NCBI GenBank assembly: GCA_963662765.2 | Contig: CAXXUP010000006.1 | Coordinates: forward strand, 403,086-467,085 | Length of the DNA: 64,000 nucleotides | Direction of reading: 5' to 3' | DNA from: DATMXT01 sp963662765 | GTDB taxonomy: Bacteria > Bacillota > Clostridia > Oscillospirales > Feifaniaceae | Shown here: positions 51,063 through 59,602 of the stretch, piece by piece | How positions within the stretch are numbered: the stretch's first letter is position 1 | Layout of the letters: every line of letters starts with the position of its first letter | The notes under the pieces: generated by a model | The model's input: the letters and a program-made list of their open reading frames with translations, nothing else | The model's database searches: none | What the model was told of the DNA's origin: nothing | Made by a program: the position numbers and the translations under genes

Positions 51063-52394
51063 CTATCCTACGATGATTTTTCCGATAGGATTTCGCAGTT
51101 TTGCGCCGACATTTGACCTGGCGACCGCGATAAACACCGTCAGGCTACCGACCCGCCCCGCGTACATGAGCAAAATGATGGCAACTTTCGACAAGGGCGC
51201 CAAAGTCGGGGTGATGCCGACCGTGAGACCCACGGTGCCGATGGCCGACAGACATTCGAACATGGCCGCGGTGAAGAGCTGTCCCTGGGTGCACAGCACC
51301 ATGACACCGCATACCGTCATGGCAAGATACGACGCGGTTCCGATGAAAGCCCGCCGCTGCGTCTCATCTTCCAGCCTGAAATGCCAGAGGGAGACTTCCT
51401 CCCGGTTGCGCATCGAGGCCATGACGGCCGCTGCCATGACGACCATTGTCGTCACCTTGATGCCGCCGCCGGTGCCGCCGGGCGCTGCGCCGATGAACAT
51501 CAGGAGCATCGTCACAAACTTTGAGGCGTCCGATAGGGACGCGATATCCACCGAGTTAAATCCGGCCGTTCTTGGGGTGACCGATTGGAAGAAGGCTGAA
51601 AGAAGCTGGGTACCGGGGGTCATACCGGCAAATACGCCGTTTCGCTCTAAGTACAAAAAGAGCAATGTGCCGCCCGTGATGAGCACGGCGGTCGAAATGA
51701 GCACCGCTCTTGTGTGCAGCCGCAGCCTGCAAAGGCGAAAATGGCAATCCACAAGGTCGTTCCACACGACAAATCCGATGCCGCCGATGATGATGAGCAT
51801 GGCGATCGTCACAATGATGAGCGGGTCATCCTGAACGGTGACCAAAGATGTGGAGGGGGACCGCAGACCCATCAGGTCAAACCCCGCGTTGCAAAAAGCC
51901 GATACCGAGTGAAAGACGCCGAGCCATATGCCCTTCGCGGTGCCGAAAAGCGGCACAAACCGTATGGCGAGGAGCACTGCGCCGAGCGTCTCGAAAATTG
52001 CCGTTCCGATCAGCATCCGCCGCACGAGGCGTACAACGCCGCCCACCTGTGTGGAGCTGACGGCCTCGGCTAAAAGCGAGCGCTCGCGCAGGCCGATCCG
52101 GCGGCCGAATGCCAGCGCGAACAAAATGGCGACCGCCATGAAGCCGAGTCCGCCGATTTGAATGAGAAGCAGGATCACGGCTTGTCCAAATCCCGAAAAC
52201 TGGGTCCATGTGTCGTACAGGACAAGTCCCGTGACACAGGTGGCCGATGTCGCCGTGAAAATGCCGTTTATGAGCGGAATGCCCTCACCGCTGCGGCTTG
52301 CGATGGGCAGGCTGAGCAGCACTCCGCCGGTTAAAATGATGATGGCGAACCCAAATGCGATGATCTGGGTTGCGCTCAAATGATGTTTTATCAT
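51063..52394 (-). CDS. TrkH/KtrB-type potassium uptake membrane protein
   Basis: The 443 residues have about eight to ten membrane helices in four P-loop repeats with selectivity-filter glycines, e.g. ATCVTGLVLYDTWTQF, FCNAGFDLMG, TPRTAGFNSVD and AIGTVGLTVGI. It transports potassium with the TrkA-type ring. It overlaps the 52391 gene by 4 bases (ATGA), forming an operon. Confidence 0.94.
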   Translation of the reverse strand: MIKHHLSATQIIAFGFAIIILTGGVLLSLPIASRSGEGIPLINGIFTATSATCVTGLVLYDTWTQFSGFGQAVILLLIQIGGLGFMAVAILFALAFGRRIGLRERSLLAEAVSSTQVGGVVRLVRRMLIGTAIFETLGAVLLAIRFVPLFGTAKGIWLGVFHSVSAFCNAGFDLMGLRSPSTSLVTVQDDPLIIVTIAMLIIIGGIGFVVWNDLVDCHFRLCRLRLHTRAVLISTAVLITGGTLLFLYLERNGVFAGMTPGTQLLSAFFQSVTPRTAGFNSVDIASLSDASKFVTMLLMFIGAAPGGTGGGIKVTTMVVMAAAVMASMRNREEVSLWHFRLEDETQRRAFIGTASYLAMTVCGVMVLCTQGQLFTAAMFECLSAIGTVGLTVGITPTLAPLSKVAIILLMYAGRVGSLTVFIAVARSNVGAKLRNPIGKIIVG

Positions 52395-52831
52395 ATACCC
52401 TCCCCACGAATTTGCGCAACCAGCGTGTCGGCAGGCTCGCCCGAGTCAAGCAGCCGGTTGACGCCGGCGTTCTCGAAACTGTCCCGCAGCTCCGGTACGC
52501 CGCACCGCGCAACGATATAAATGCCCGGATCGATGCATTTGGCGGCGCGGCAGACCGTCAAATTTCCGAAATCATCGTTCGATAGGGCGAAAAGTGCCGA
52601 ATAATACCCATCCTCCGGGATCGGAAGGCCCGAAATGACCCGGTACTTCATTCCGGCCTTCTGCATGTTCATGGCAACCTCCGGCGCGCCGAAGAGCAGG
52701 ATCCCCTGATTTCCCCGCCCCGGTGGACTGTCCGAAACGCCGCCCTTCGCCAGAAAGCGATCGACTTGATTCGTGACAACAAAACCCAGCACACTGATGC
52801 TTAAAAGCGAAACGATCAGCACTGTCGTCAT
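52391..52831 (-). CDS. membrane-tethered RCK-like accessory protein
   Basis: The 146 residues have one N-terminal membrane helix (about 3-22) and a soluble domain that resembles a TrkA-N Rossmann fold (LLFGAPEVAMNM, ALSNDDFGNLTVCRAAKCIDPGIYIVARCG, LRDSFENAGVNRLLDSG) but lacks the GxGxxG loop. It may modulate the Trk channel rather than bind NAD. It overlaps trkH and is first in that operon. Function is inference. Confidence 0.7.
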   Translation of the reverse strand: MTTVLIVSLLSISVLGFVVTNQVDRFLAKGGVSDSPPGRGNQGILLFGAPEVAMNMQKAGMKYRVISGLPIPEDGYYSALFALSNDDFGNLTVCRAAKCIDPGIYIVARCGVPELRDSFENAGVNRLLDSGEPADTLVAQIRGEGI

Positions 52832-53218
52832 GCCGTATACCTGCCTTCCCGTGTAAATCCCTTGTATATAGTAGCTTGGAAGGCGTAATGACAGTGTCTA
52901 GGTTTTGTGTCTGGTGTTAAGTTTGTATAAAGAATGGATAAATGGACTGTGCAAGTATACTAAAATCAGAAAGTATACCCCTGACAGCGCCTTGCGCAGT
53001 CGAGTGAGTCCTGAAAGAATGCGTAAATGCCTGCGGGGCGGAAAAAATGAAACCGTCGCAGGGTTTTGCTGCAGACGCGGTATCTGCTCGGACGTTAAGT
53101 GCGAAAATAGCCAGCCTTGTATATATCGATATGCGCTGCTATTCATTGACAAGGGTCTCCCAAAGTCATATTATATTATATAATAACAAAAATAATATAA
53201 AAATAAAAGGAGTCTTGA
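52832..53218. other. divergent intergenic region
   Basis: No gene seen. The right end holds the strong promoter at 53,146 and the AAAAGGAG site for the 53,219 gene. I see no recognisable riboswitch. Confidence 0.5.
53146..53174 (+). promoter_or_regulatory. promoter of the small ORF/PAS-GGDEF operon
   Basis: TTGACA (53146-53151), 17-base spacer, TATTAT (53169-53174), 44 bases before the ATG. Confidence 0.8.
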
Positions 53219-53443
53219 ATGACTGAAAGGCACAGCATGGAACCGGTCTGCGCTTCTTCGGCAATAACTTTGGAAAGTCTGGGGGACATCGCAACCTATC
53301 GGAGGGCGCCTTTGCACAGCATGCCTGTCGACGGATACAGGCTTATTTGCTACATAGTGCGGGAGAAATCGACCCGCGTCAGGGAAATTGACTACAGGGC
53401 GAGCGGGGACCGGGTTTGCAGGTTTACCGCCGGGACGGTTTGA
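53219..53443 (+). CDS. 74-residue protein coupled to a diguanylate cyclase
   Basis: A strong AAAAGGAG site and consensus promoter make this a likely gene. It has no membrane helix and I do not recognise its family. Its TGA is 2 bases before the ATG of the PAS-GGDEF gene, which itself has no good ribosome site, so translation of the cyclase probably depends on this ORF. It may be a leader or sensor subunit. Confidence 0.65.
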   Translation: MTERHSMEPVCASSAITLESLGDIATYRRAPLHSMPVDGYRLICYIVREKSTRVREIDYRASGDRVCRFTAGTV

Positions 53444-53445
53444 AT

Positions 53446-54783
53446 ATGGCTGAAAACATTAATGCAAAAGATCGGGGACAAGACATGATGACGGAAAATA
53501 TTGCCTTGGAGCTTATAACCCGATATATCGACGATTTGCACTCCGGCAAAACGCCCCCCGGGCTGCCGGAGCTTGACGCGTTCCCGGAAAACATGCGCCC
53601 CCTGGTGAAAAGCCTCATTTGTCTGGGGGACAGCATCGTTGAAACGAACCGATTCGGAGAGCAACTCGCGAAGGGCAATCTCGACACCGATGTGCCGGGC
53701 GCGGGCAATCTTCTGTCCGTGCCCATGAAGGAGTTCCACGCCAGGCTGACGGGCCTGAACTGGAACATCGGGCAGCTGCCGAGGGACAGCCTGTCCCAGA
53801 AAATCAGCTTACTGGATAAAGTGTACGGGGGCGGTACCACGCTGGCCTCCGCCATCACGCTGGAGGAGCAGAACCGAGGCGATGCGGCGCAGCAGTGGAG
53901 CAAAGCGGTGAACGGCTGGCGGTATCACGAGATCGTATCGGCCATGAACCAGCTTCACATCATGATGCTCGAGGTCGATGGGGACGGGAACGTCCTGTAC
54001 GCCAATCCGCCCTTCAAAAGTATGTTTTTTGACTTGGACAAAATTTCTTACGCGGGCAGTGGGGAGCAGGATGTCTCCGCTTTGATGACCTACCTTGGCA
54101 CGTTTTCGCAGTACCGGGAGCTTTTGGGGCCGGACGTCGCCGAGACCGACCGGTTTCCGGTGCTCCGCGAACTGTTTGACCCCAAAACCGACGCCTGGTA
54201 CAAAGTCACGACCGACCGCATTAAGCTGATCGGCGGGGCTTATGGCCTGCTGCATATGATCGACGACATCAGCGAATGGAAAAAGCACGAGGTTCAGCTC
54301 AGAGAAAGCGCGTCGATCGACAGTCTGACCGGCGCTTATACGCGCAGTGCGGGGCTTCTCAGCCTGAACGAGGTCTTTGAGGAGCGGGCGGTGGTCGGGA
54401 CTTGCGTTGCTTTCGCCGACATCGACGGGCTGAAGGCCATCAACGACACCTTCGGGCACACGGAGGGCGACTTTACGATTCGGACCATTGCCGACATCTT
54501 CATGAGCTGTGTGCGCAAATCGGACCGGGTCATCCGCTACGGCGGGGACGAGTTTGTCGTCATTTTCAGGGACTGCACGTTTGACAGCGCCAATGCCGCC
54601 ATCGCTCGAATGTACGAGAAGCTCGAGGAGGCAAACCATACGCTTGGCAAGCCGTACCGGCTGTCTTTTTCCATCGGCTGCTCGCCCGTCGAAAAGCACC
54701 ACAAGTCGGTCGAGGAGCTGCTTAGCATCGTCGACGAGCTGATGTACGAGAAAAAGCGGCGCGCAAAGCCCTCGGTGCTATAA
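53446..54783 (+). CDS. PAS-GGDEF diguanylate cyclase
   Basis: The 445 residues show an N-terminal helical region (about 10-125, GKTPPGLPELDAFPENMRPL, HAMP-like NGNLDTDVPG pattern), a PAS domain (about 160-285) and a GGDEF domain with intact RYGGDEF loop and metal ADIDGLKAINDTFGH (about 290-440). It is cytosolic, no membrane helix, and makes c-di-GMP. The start at 53446 has a weak ribosome site; an ATG at 53,485 is the alternative. Confidence 0.9.
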   Translation: MAENINAKDRGQDMMTENIALELITRYIDDLHSGKTPPGLPELDAFPENMRPLVKSLICLGDSIVETNRFGEQLAKGNLDTDVPGAGNLLSVPMKEFHARLTGLNWNIGQLPRDSLSQKISLLDKVYGGGTTLASAITLEEQNRGDAAQQWSKAVNGWRYHEIVSAMNQLHIMMLEVDGDGNVLYANPPFKSMFFDLDKISYAGSGEQDVSALMTYLGTFSQYRELLGPDVAETDRFPVLRELFDPKTDAWYKVTTDRIKLIGGAYGLLHMIDDISEWKKHEVQLRESASIDSLTGAYTRSAGLLSLNEVFEERAVVGTCVAFADIDGLKAINDTFGHTEGDFTIRTIADIFMSCVRKSDRVIRYGGDEFVVIFRDCTFDSANAAIARMYEKLEEANHTLGKPYRLSFSIGCSPVEKHHKSVEELLSIVDELMYEKKRRAKPSVL

Positions 54784-54806
54784 CCGCGGACATATTGGAA
54801 AATAGC

Positions 54807-54838
54807 GCGGGGAGCCGGAAATATTTCCGGCTCCCCGC
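54807..54838. terminator. bidirectional terminator
   Basis: GCGGGGAGCCGGAA pairs with TTCCGGCTCCCCGC between convergent genes. Confidence 0.85.
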
Positions 54839-54858
54839 TTTCTTGTATGGGAGGAGGC

Positions 54859-56943
54859 TTAATCTTCCAAAACGACAAGGGCGTCCGCGACGGCGACTCC
54901 CTGGCCCTTCGGGTATACGAAGAGCGGGTTGATGTCGAGTTCCTTTAGGCGGTTCTTGTTTTGTACCGCAAACTCCGAGACCGCGACCATCGTGTCGACT
55001 AAAGCCTCAACGTCGGCGGGCTCGCCGCCGCGGTATCCGGTCAGAAGCTTATAGGCCTTGAGGGACTCCAGCATCTTCTTTGCCTCCACCTTGCTGACGG
55101 GGCAGGGATAGAGGGCCGCGTCCTTAAAGACTTCAACAAAGACACCGCCAAGGCCGACCAGTAGCATGGGCCCAAACTGCGGGTCGCTGTTGACGCCTAA
55201 AATCATCTCGACGCCCTGTGGCAGCATATGCTGCACCAAAATGCCGTTGATCTTGGCCTTCGGAGCCTTCTCTTTGACGCTTGCCATAATGTCGGCATAG
55301 GCTTTTTCAATGTCCGCCTCGGTCTTGAGGTTAAGCTTTACGCCGCCTACGTCAGACTTGTGCAAAATGTCGTCCGACTCGATTTTGAGGACTGCGGGCA
55401 GTCCCAGCTTAACTGCGGCTTCAACCGCCTGCGCCGGGGAGGTGACGACTTCGCCTAAGTCGATTGGAACGCCTGAGTCTTTAAGGAGCTTCTTGCTGGC
55501 GTATTCGCCCAGTGCCCGGCGGGTACCCACCGGCTTTTTGTCCGGCACGGCAAGGGCCAAAGTGCGGTCGGCGGCGCTGTACTCAATGAAGTCGGCGAGG
55601 TGGCGCAGCGCCTTGAATCCGTAGATCATGGTGGGCAGCACGACGATGCCGGCCTTTTGCAGCATATCGAGGACCTCGGCATTCTTGCTGCTGTCGATTC
55701 TGGAGAGGACCATGAGGGGCTTGTCGGGGCAGCGGCTTGCGACTTCAATCATGGCCTTGGCGCGCGACTCGGCGGGGTTTGGCCCGATGAGCCAGCCGAC
55801 CATGCCGGCGGCGATGTTCTCGTCTTGCATGGCTACGGTGACGGTCTGGATGAACTCCTCCGACTCTAAGCCGGTTCCCGCCGTCATATCCAGCGGGTTG
55901 CTGGGGGTTGCAAAGGACGGCAGGAGCTTTGCGATCTTCTCCAAGGTGTCCTTCGAGAAGTCGGGGAGGTTGATGTTGTAGAGATAGCCGAGATCTGCGC
56001 AAAGGCCGGTCGTTCCGCCCGACTGGTTGGCTGCCATGAAGGCCGCCTTTTTGGGCATCGTCTTCAAGGTGCCAAACATCGCCGCTGTCGAGCACATGTC
56101 CTGCATATCCTCGACACGGATGACGCCGTATTTTTCGAAGACGGCATCATAAATTTTATCGGCGCCCGACATGCTGCCGGTGTGGGAGGCGGCTGCCTTC
56201 TGGCCCTTGGGGCTGCGCCCCATCTTGAGTACGATGACGGGTTTATTGGTCTGCGCAGCCGCCCTTAGCGACCGCTCGAACTTGGCGGGGTCCTTGAGGC
56301 CCTCGAGGTAGATGGCGATGACCGAGGTGTCCTTATCGTTTACAAAGAAGTCGAGGTAGTCCTCGAGCTGGACGCACCGGCTGTTGCCGGCCGAGATGGA
56401 GTAGGAGAACCGCAGTTCCGGCATGTTCATCATGTCGATGCAAAACTGTCCGCTCTGGGAGACAAAGCCGATGCCGCCGCGCTTGCCCGCGTAGTTGCCG
56501 GGGAAAGCGAAGGCGTACGCGTCGTCGATATAGTTCATGAAGCCGCCGCAGTTGGGCCCCATGATGGGCATGTCGAGCTCACGGGAGAGGGCCTGCAGCT
56601 CTTCTTCGTTTGCGAGCCCCTCGGGCGAGGAGACCTCGGAATAGCCGGAAGCGTACACGACGGCAGCGCCGACACCCTTTGCGTGCGCTTCGCGCAGGAG
56701 CGAGATGACAGTCGGCTGCGGGGTGCAGATGACGGCGAGATCGACGGTATCGTCGATGTCGTTAATGGACTTCACGCACTTTTTGCCGAACACCTCGGGC
56801 CTTGTGGGGTTGACAAAATAGACCCTAGACAGGTCTTTGCGGTATTCCATGATGATTTTGCAGGTGCCCGCGCCAAAGCCGGGCTTCTCACTGGCGCCGA
56901 TGATGGCGATGGACTGGGGCTTCAGCAGTTTTGACAGGTTCAT
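54859..56943 (-). CDS. ADP-forming acyl-CoA synthetase (fused subunits)
   Basis: ATG at 56,943 has GGAGGTAAC upstream (694 residues). An N-terminal CoA-binding Rossmann domain (SIAIIGASEKPGFGAGT) is followed by succinyl-CoA-synthetase-like domains with the phospho-His in AAASHTGSMSGADKIYDAVF (about residue 260), then a C-terminal ATP-grasp domain (EYASKKLLKDSGVPI, VLKIESDDILHKSDVGGVKLNL). It conserves energy as ATP when an acyl-CoA is cleaved, e.g. acetyl-CoA to acetate, typical of amino-acid-fermenting anaerobes. Substrate not determined. Confidence 0.93.
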   Translation of the reverse strand: MNLSKLLKPQSIAIIGASEKPGFGAGTCKIIMEYRKDLSRVYFVNPTRPEVFGKKCVKSINDIDDTVDLAVICTPQPTVISLLREAHAKGVGAAVVYASGYSEVSSPEGLANEEELQALSRELDMPIMGPNCGGFMNYIDDAYAFAFPGNYAGKRGGIGFVSQSGQFCIDMMNMPELRFSYSISAGNSRCVQLEDYLDFFVNDKDTSVIAIYLEGLKDPAKFERSLRAAAQTNKPVIVLKMGRSPKGQKAAASHTGSMSGADKIYDAVFEKYGVIRVEDMQDMCSTAAMFGTLKTMPKKAAFMAANQSGGTTGLCADLGYLYNINLPDFSKDTLEKIAKLLPSFATPSNPLDMTAGTGLESEEFIQTVTVAMQDENIAAGMVGWLIGPNPAESRAKAMIEVASRCPDKPLMVLSRIDSSKNAEVLDMLQKAGIVVLPTMIYGFKALRHLADFIEYSAADRTLALAVPDKKPVGTRRALGEYASKKLLKDSGVPIDLGEVVTSPAQAVEAAVKLGLPAVLKIESDDILHKSDVGGVKLNLKTEADIEKAYADIMASVKEKAPKAKINGILVQHMLPQGVEMILGVNSDPQFGPMLLVGLGGVFVEVFKDAALYPCPVSKVEAKKMLESLKAYKLLTGYRGGEPADVEALVDTMVAVSEFAVQNKNRLKELDINPLFVYPKGQGVAVADALVVLED

Positions 56944-57414
56944 GTAGTTACCTCCGGACTCGTTATCTTTATTTTGTACCATTGATCTCTGTATTACGCG
57001 AGAGCTGTTTTCGCTAAGAACTGGATGAGAAGATATCCCAATTATAAAATAATCCCATGCAAAATACAAGATATGCAAATATAAAATTTTTTATGTGCAT
57101 TCATGCGGTTTTTATCTTCGAAACATTGAAATATAATTATAATAATGGCATATATCTAGAATATCGGTTAAATATAAAAATGCCAAAATATATGGGAAAA
57201 AGTGATGTCGGCTTGATCATCTGCGTATTTCAATGCCGGTATACACTATTTACCCTGAACGCGGGATTGCTGCGAGCGTATGACATTGGCCCTCATCCAT
57301 CCGCGGAAACGATTTAAGGTATATCAAAACAAAGCTTTTGACATATAAAAAAACGACAGCCGATATGCCGGCTGTCGAATGTCGTTTTTTTGGCCAAAGG
57401 CAAGGCCCCGCCGG
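56944..57414. other. AT-rich intergenic region
   Basis: No credible gene; a plus-strand frame of 86 codons here has no ribosome site and a biased AT-rich composition. The left part is the leader of the acyl-CoA synthetase gene. The right end holds the terminator of rsgA. Confidence 0.5.
57346..57390 (-). terminator. terminator after rsgA
   Basis: CGACAGCCG and CGGCTGTCG pair around ATATG, with A and T runs on both sides. Confidence 0.88.
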
Positions 57415-58491
57415 TCAAAATTTCTTTTTGTGTTTGGCGTATTCCATCGCCTGCTTCATCTCCCCCTTGGAGCCGAACATGCGGTTGATTTTCTCGTTTT
57501 CCCGCTGACGGGAGCTTAGCCCGTCGTAGGAGAGTTCCAGCTGAAGCTTGTGATAGCTCTCGAGCCTGCCTTCGGTCATGCTGCCGTCCAAAATGGCCTG
57601 CCGCACCCGGCAGCCGGGCTCCGTCCGATGGGTGCAGTCGGCGTACCGGCACCCCTTGGCGAGCTCCTCAATGTCCCCGAAGGTCTTTGAAAGGTCGCCG
57701 GAGTAAATTTGAAGCTCCCGCATGCCCGGCGTGTCGATGACGATACCGCCCTCCGGCAGCACTAAGAGCTGGCGGTGGGACGTCGTGTGCCGGCCGTGGT
57801 CGTCGTCCTCCCGAATCTCGTTGGTCGCAAGGACTTCTTTGCCGCAAAGCTTATTGATGAGCGTTGACTTGCCGACGCCCGAGGAGCCGATGAAGGCGAT
57901 GGTTTTACCGGGCGCCAGATATTTTCCGATTTCGGCAAGGCCGTCCTCGTTTTCACAGGAGCAGGTGACGATGTCGACCCCGGGGCTGACGGCCGAAAGC
58001 TCCGCCATCTTTTGGGGCAGGTCATGGCAGAGGTCCGACTTTGTCAAAACGATGACCGGCGTCGCCATGGAGTCCCACGCGATGGCGAGATACCGCTCGA
58101 TGCGGCGCAAATTGAAGTCGGCGTTTAAGGACATGCAGATGAAGATGGTGTCGATGTTGGAAGCGATCGGCTGGGGGAGCGTAGCCGTCCCCGCCGCCTG
58201 TCGGGAGAGGACGGTTTTTCGGCGCAGAATTTGGTGGATGACGGCGTTGCCGGCGTCGTCAGAGGTCCGATCGATCATGACAAAGTCGCCGACGACGGGG
58301 TAGTCAATGGCGTCCTGGGCGCCGTAGGCAAGTTTGCCTGAGACGCAGGCCGCCAGTTCACCCTCCTCGCAGACGACTTTGTAGAGTTCGCGGTGTTGTT
58401 CGGTGACTCGAGCGAGGTGGTAGTTTTTATAGAGGGCCGCCTCCTGCTCAAAGCGGTCGGTGAGCCCGTATGTTTGCAAGTTGATGCTCAA
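57415..58491 (-). CDS. rsgA: ribosome small-subunit-dependent GTPase A
   Basis: The chosen TTG at 58,491 has GAAAGGA upstream (358 residues). Circularly permuted GTPase motifs are in the expected order: OB domain, G4 LTKSDL, G1 GSSGVGKSTL, G3 DTPGMRELQ, then the zinc site CRYADCTHRTEPGC. RsgA matures the 30S subunit. Upstream is a 230-base leader with a short peptide, two intrinsic terminators and an antiterminator pairing, so expression is probably controlled by attenuation. Confidence 0.93.
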   Translation of the reverse strand: MSINLQTYGLTDRFEQEAALYKNYHLARVTEQHRELYKVVCEEGELAACVSGKLAYGAQDAIDYPVVGDFVMIDRTSDDAGNAVIHQILRRKTVLSRQAAGTATLPQPIASNIDTIFICMSLNADFNLRRIERYLAIAWDSMATPVIVLTKSDLCHDLPQKMAELSAVSPGVDIVTCSCENEDGLAEIGKYLAPGKTIAFIGSSGVGKSTLINKLCGKEVLATNEIREDDDHGRHTTSHRQLLVLPEGGIVIDTPGMRELQIYSGDLSKTFGDIEELAKGCRYADCTHRTEPGCRVRQAILDGSMTEGRLESYHKLQLELSYDGLSSRQRENEKINRMFGSKGEMKQAMEYAKHKKKF

Positions 58492-58545
58492 TGTTTTCAA
58501 ATCCTTTCGCAAAGTGAGGTAGAATGGATTGTCTGCCTTGCGGCA

Positions 58546-58574
58546 ACAAAAAAGCGCAGTGACCCACTGCGCCG
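58546..58574 (-). terminator. attenuator terminator in the rsgA leader
   Basis: GCGCAGTG (58554-58561) pairs with 58565-58572; T run on the minus strand. Its first arm overlaps the antiterminator partner at 58568-58576. Confidence 0.82.
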
Positions 58575-58635
58575 CAAAAAAGTACGGGAAAGATGTGGGG
58601 GCACATCCCGATTTTCCGCAAGGCATTTGGGTACG

Positions 58636-58664
58636 CAAAAACGAAGCAGGAAAAGTTCCTGCTT
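58636..58664 (-). terminator. first terminator hairpin in the rsgA leader
   Basis: AAGCAGGAA (58644-58652) pairs with TTCCTGCTT (58656-58664), followed on the minus strand by a T-rich run, directly after the leader ORF. Confidence 0.75.
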
Positions 58665-58665
58665 A

Positions 58666-58674
58666 TGCGGCGCA
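58666..58674 (-). promoter_or_regulatory. antiterminator arm in the rsgA leader
   Basis: Minus strand TGCGCCGCA here is fully complementary to TGCGGCGCA at 58568-58576. Pairing would disrupt the terminator at 58,554-58,572. Confidence 0.7.
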
Positions 58675-58682
58675 AAAGCTGC

Positions 58683-58700
58683 TTATCGGGTGGCCGACAT
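58683..58700 (-). CDS. leader peptide MSATR
   Basis: ATG TCG GCC ACC CGA TAA, with GGGAG 7 bases upstream. It sits between the promoter and the attenuator hairpins. A stalled ribosome here would alter pairing of the following RNA, as in leader-controlled resistance genes. Confidence 0.6.
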   Translation of the reverse strand: MSATR

Positions 58701-58730
58701 CCACACACTCCCTTATTGATTGATGGAAAT

Positions 58731-58760
58731 AGAATAACACAGTGCGGCCTTGTTTGTCAA
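58731..58760 (-). promoter_or_regulatory. promoter of the rsgA leader
   Basis: Minus strand TTGACA (58755-58760), 18-base spacer, TATTCT (58731-58736). Confidence 0.7.
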
Positions 58761-58835
58761 CCGGAGCGCATGGCGCTGCAGCCGGATTTGTGAGGTGCGG
58801 GGGACGGGAACGTGAAGCTTGCGGCAAATCCTCCC

Positions 58836-58864
58836 TTGATAGTTCCCCCGATTAAAGGTACAAT
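58836..58864 (+). promoter_or_regulatory. promoter of the flavodoxin gene
   Basis: TTGATA (58836-58841), 17-base spacer, TACAAT (58859-58864), 47 bases before the ATG. Confidence 0.75.
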
Positions 58865-58911
58865 AGAAAAAACAGGAAATTGTCTGTCAAAATTTTTAGG
58901 AGGCATAGATC

Positions 58912-59397
58912 ATGAAAATGTCCGTTTTATATTTCAGCAAGTCCGGCTGTACGAAAGAGATGGCAGAGGCCATTGTCAAAGGCATGGAGAGCGCCCATGA
59001 CGTTGCGGCCAAGGCGATGTCGATTACGGAGCTCGACGATGCGTTTGTCAGAGAGAGCGCTTGCGTCGTCGTAGGCTCCCCGACCTACTACACGTCCCTT
59101 GCGGGAGAGGTCAAGAGCTTCCTCGACGCGCAGGGCGGGAAATATGGCTTTGCCGGCAAGCTGGGCGGCGCCTTTGCCACGGCAAACTTTGCGCATGGCG
59201 GCGGCGACATCGCCGTTTTGAACATTCTGACCCACCTCGCCTTTCGGGGGATGCTGATCTACTCGGGCGGCGGTGCAGTGGGCGCACCGCCAATCCACTT
59301 GGGGCCGGTTGCCCTATCCGGCGACCGGGCGGCCTACACGGCCCTCTTCGAGACTTACGGGCAGCGCATGGCGGCTAAGGCCAAGGAACTTTTCTAA
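58912..59397 (+). CDS. flavodoxin family protein
   Basis: The 161 residues form a flavodoxin fold: SVLYFSKSGCTKEMAEAI is the FMN phosphate loop, VVVGSPTYYTSLAGEVKSFLD the second flavin-binding segment and HGGGDIAVLNILTHL the third, as in WrbA/NAD(P)H-quinone-reductase-like proteins. It is cytosolic; reduction of quinones or electron transfer is likely. AGGAGG lies 8 bases before the ATG, and a consensus-like promoter precedes it. Confidence 0.88.
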   Translation: MKMSVLYFSKSGCTKEMAEAIVKGMESAHDVAAKAMSITELDDAFVRESACVVVGSPTYYTSLAGEVKSFLDAQGGKYGFAGKLGGAFATANFAHGGGDIAVLNILTHLAFRGMLIYSGGGAVGAPPIHLGPVALSGDRAAYTALFETYGQRMAAKAKELF

Positions 59398-59410
59398 ACA
59401 ATGAAAAAAA

Positions 59411-59440
59411 GGGGCGGCGGTCAATTGACCGCCGCCCTTG
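59411..59440. terminator. convergent palindromic terminator
   Basis: GGGCGGCGGTCA and its complement form a 26-base palindrome between the flavodoxin gene and the arsC tail, with an A run on the left. Confidence 0.8.
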
Positions 59441-59444
59441 TCTA

Positions 59445-59602
59445 TCAAAAGACTTTTTTGGGAAGCTCGTCTTTTAGCTCCCATATTTTCGCTTCAATCG
59501 TGCGGATGACGGCGATAAATGCTTCGTCGGGCGTCCCCGTCGGGTCGGGCAGCCCCCAGTCGACGCGATATTTACAGGGTAGGTAGGGGCATTCCACATT
59601 AG
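59445..59602 (-). CDS. arsC: ArsC-type arsenate reductase, C-terminal fragment
   Basis: About 50 residues remain: CPYLPCKYRVDWGLPDPTGTPDEAFIAVIRTIEAKI..., the C-terminal half of the low-molecular-weight phosphatase type of arsenate reductase, with the CPxxPC and DWGLxDPTG motifs. The 5' half and P-loop are missing because the sequence changes organism at about 59,600. The stop TGA is at 59,445. Confidence 0.85.

Noticed and set aside
57057..57317. 86-codon plus-strand frame
   Set aside because: AT-rich, no ribosome binding site, no recognisable protein; overlaps a terminator region.
58448..58708. 86-codon minus-strand frame over the rsgA leader
   Set aside because: The sequence is better explained by the structured leader with terminators; the frame overlaps rsgA out of frame.
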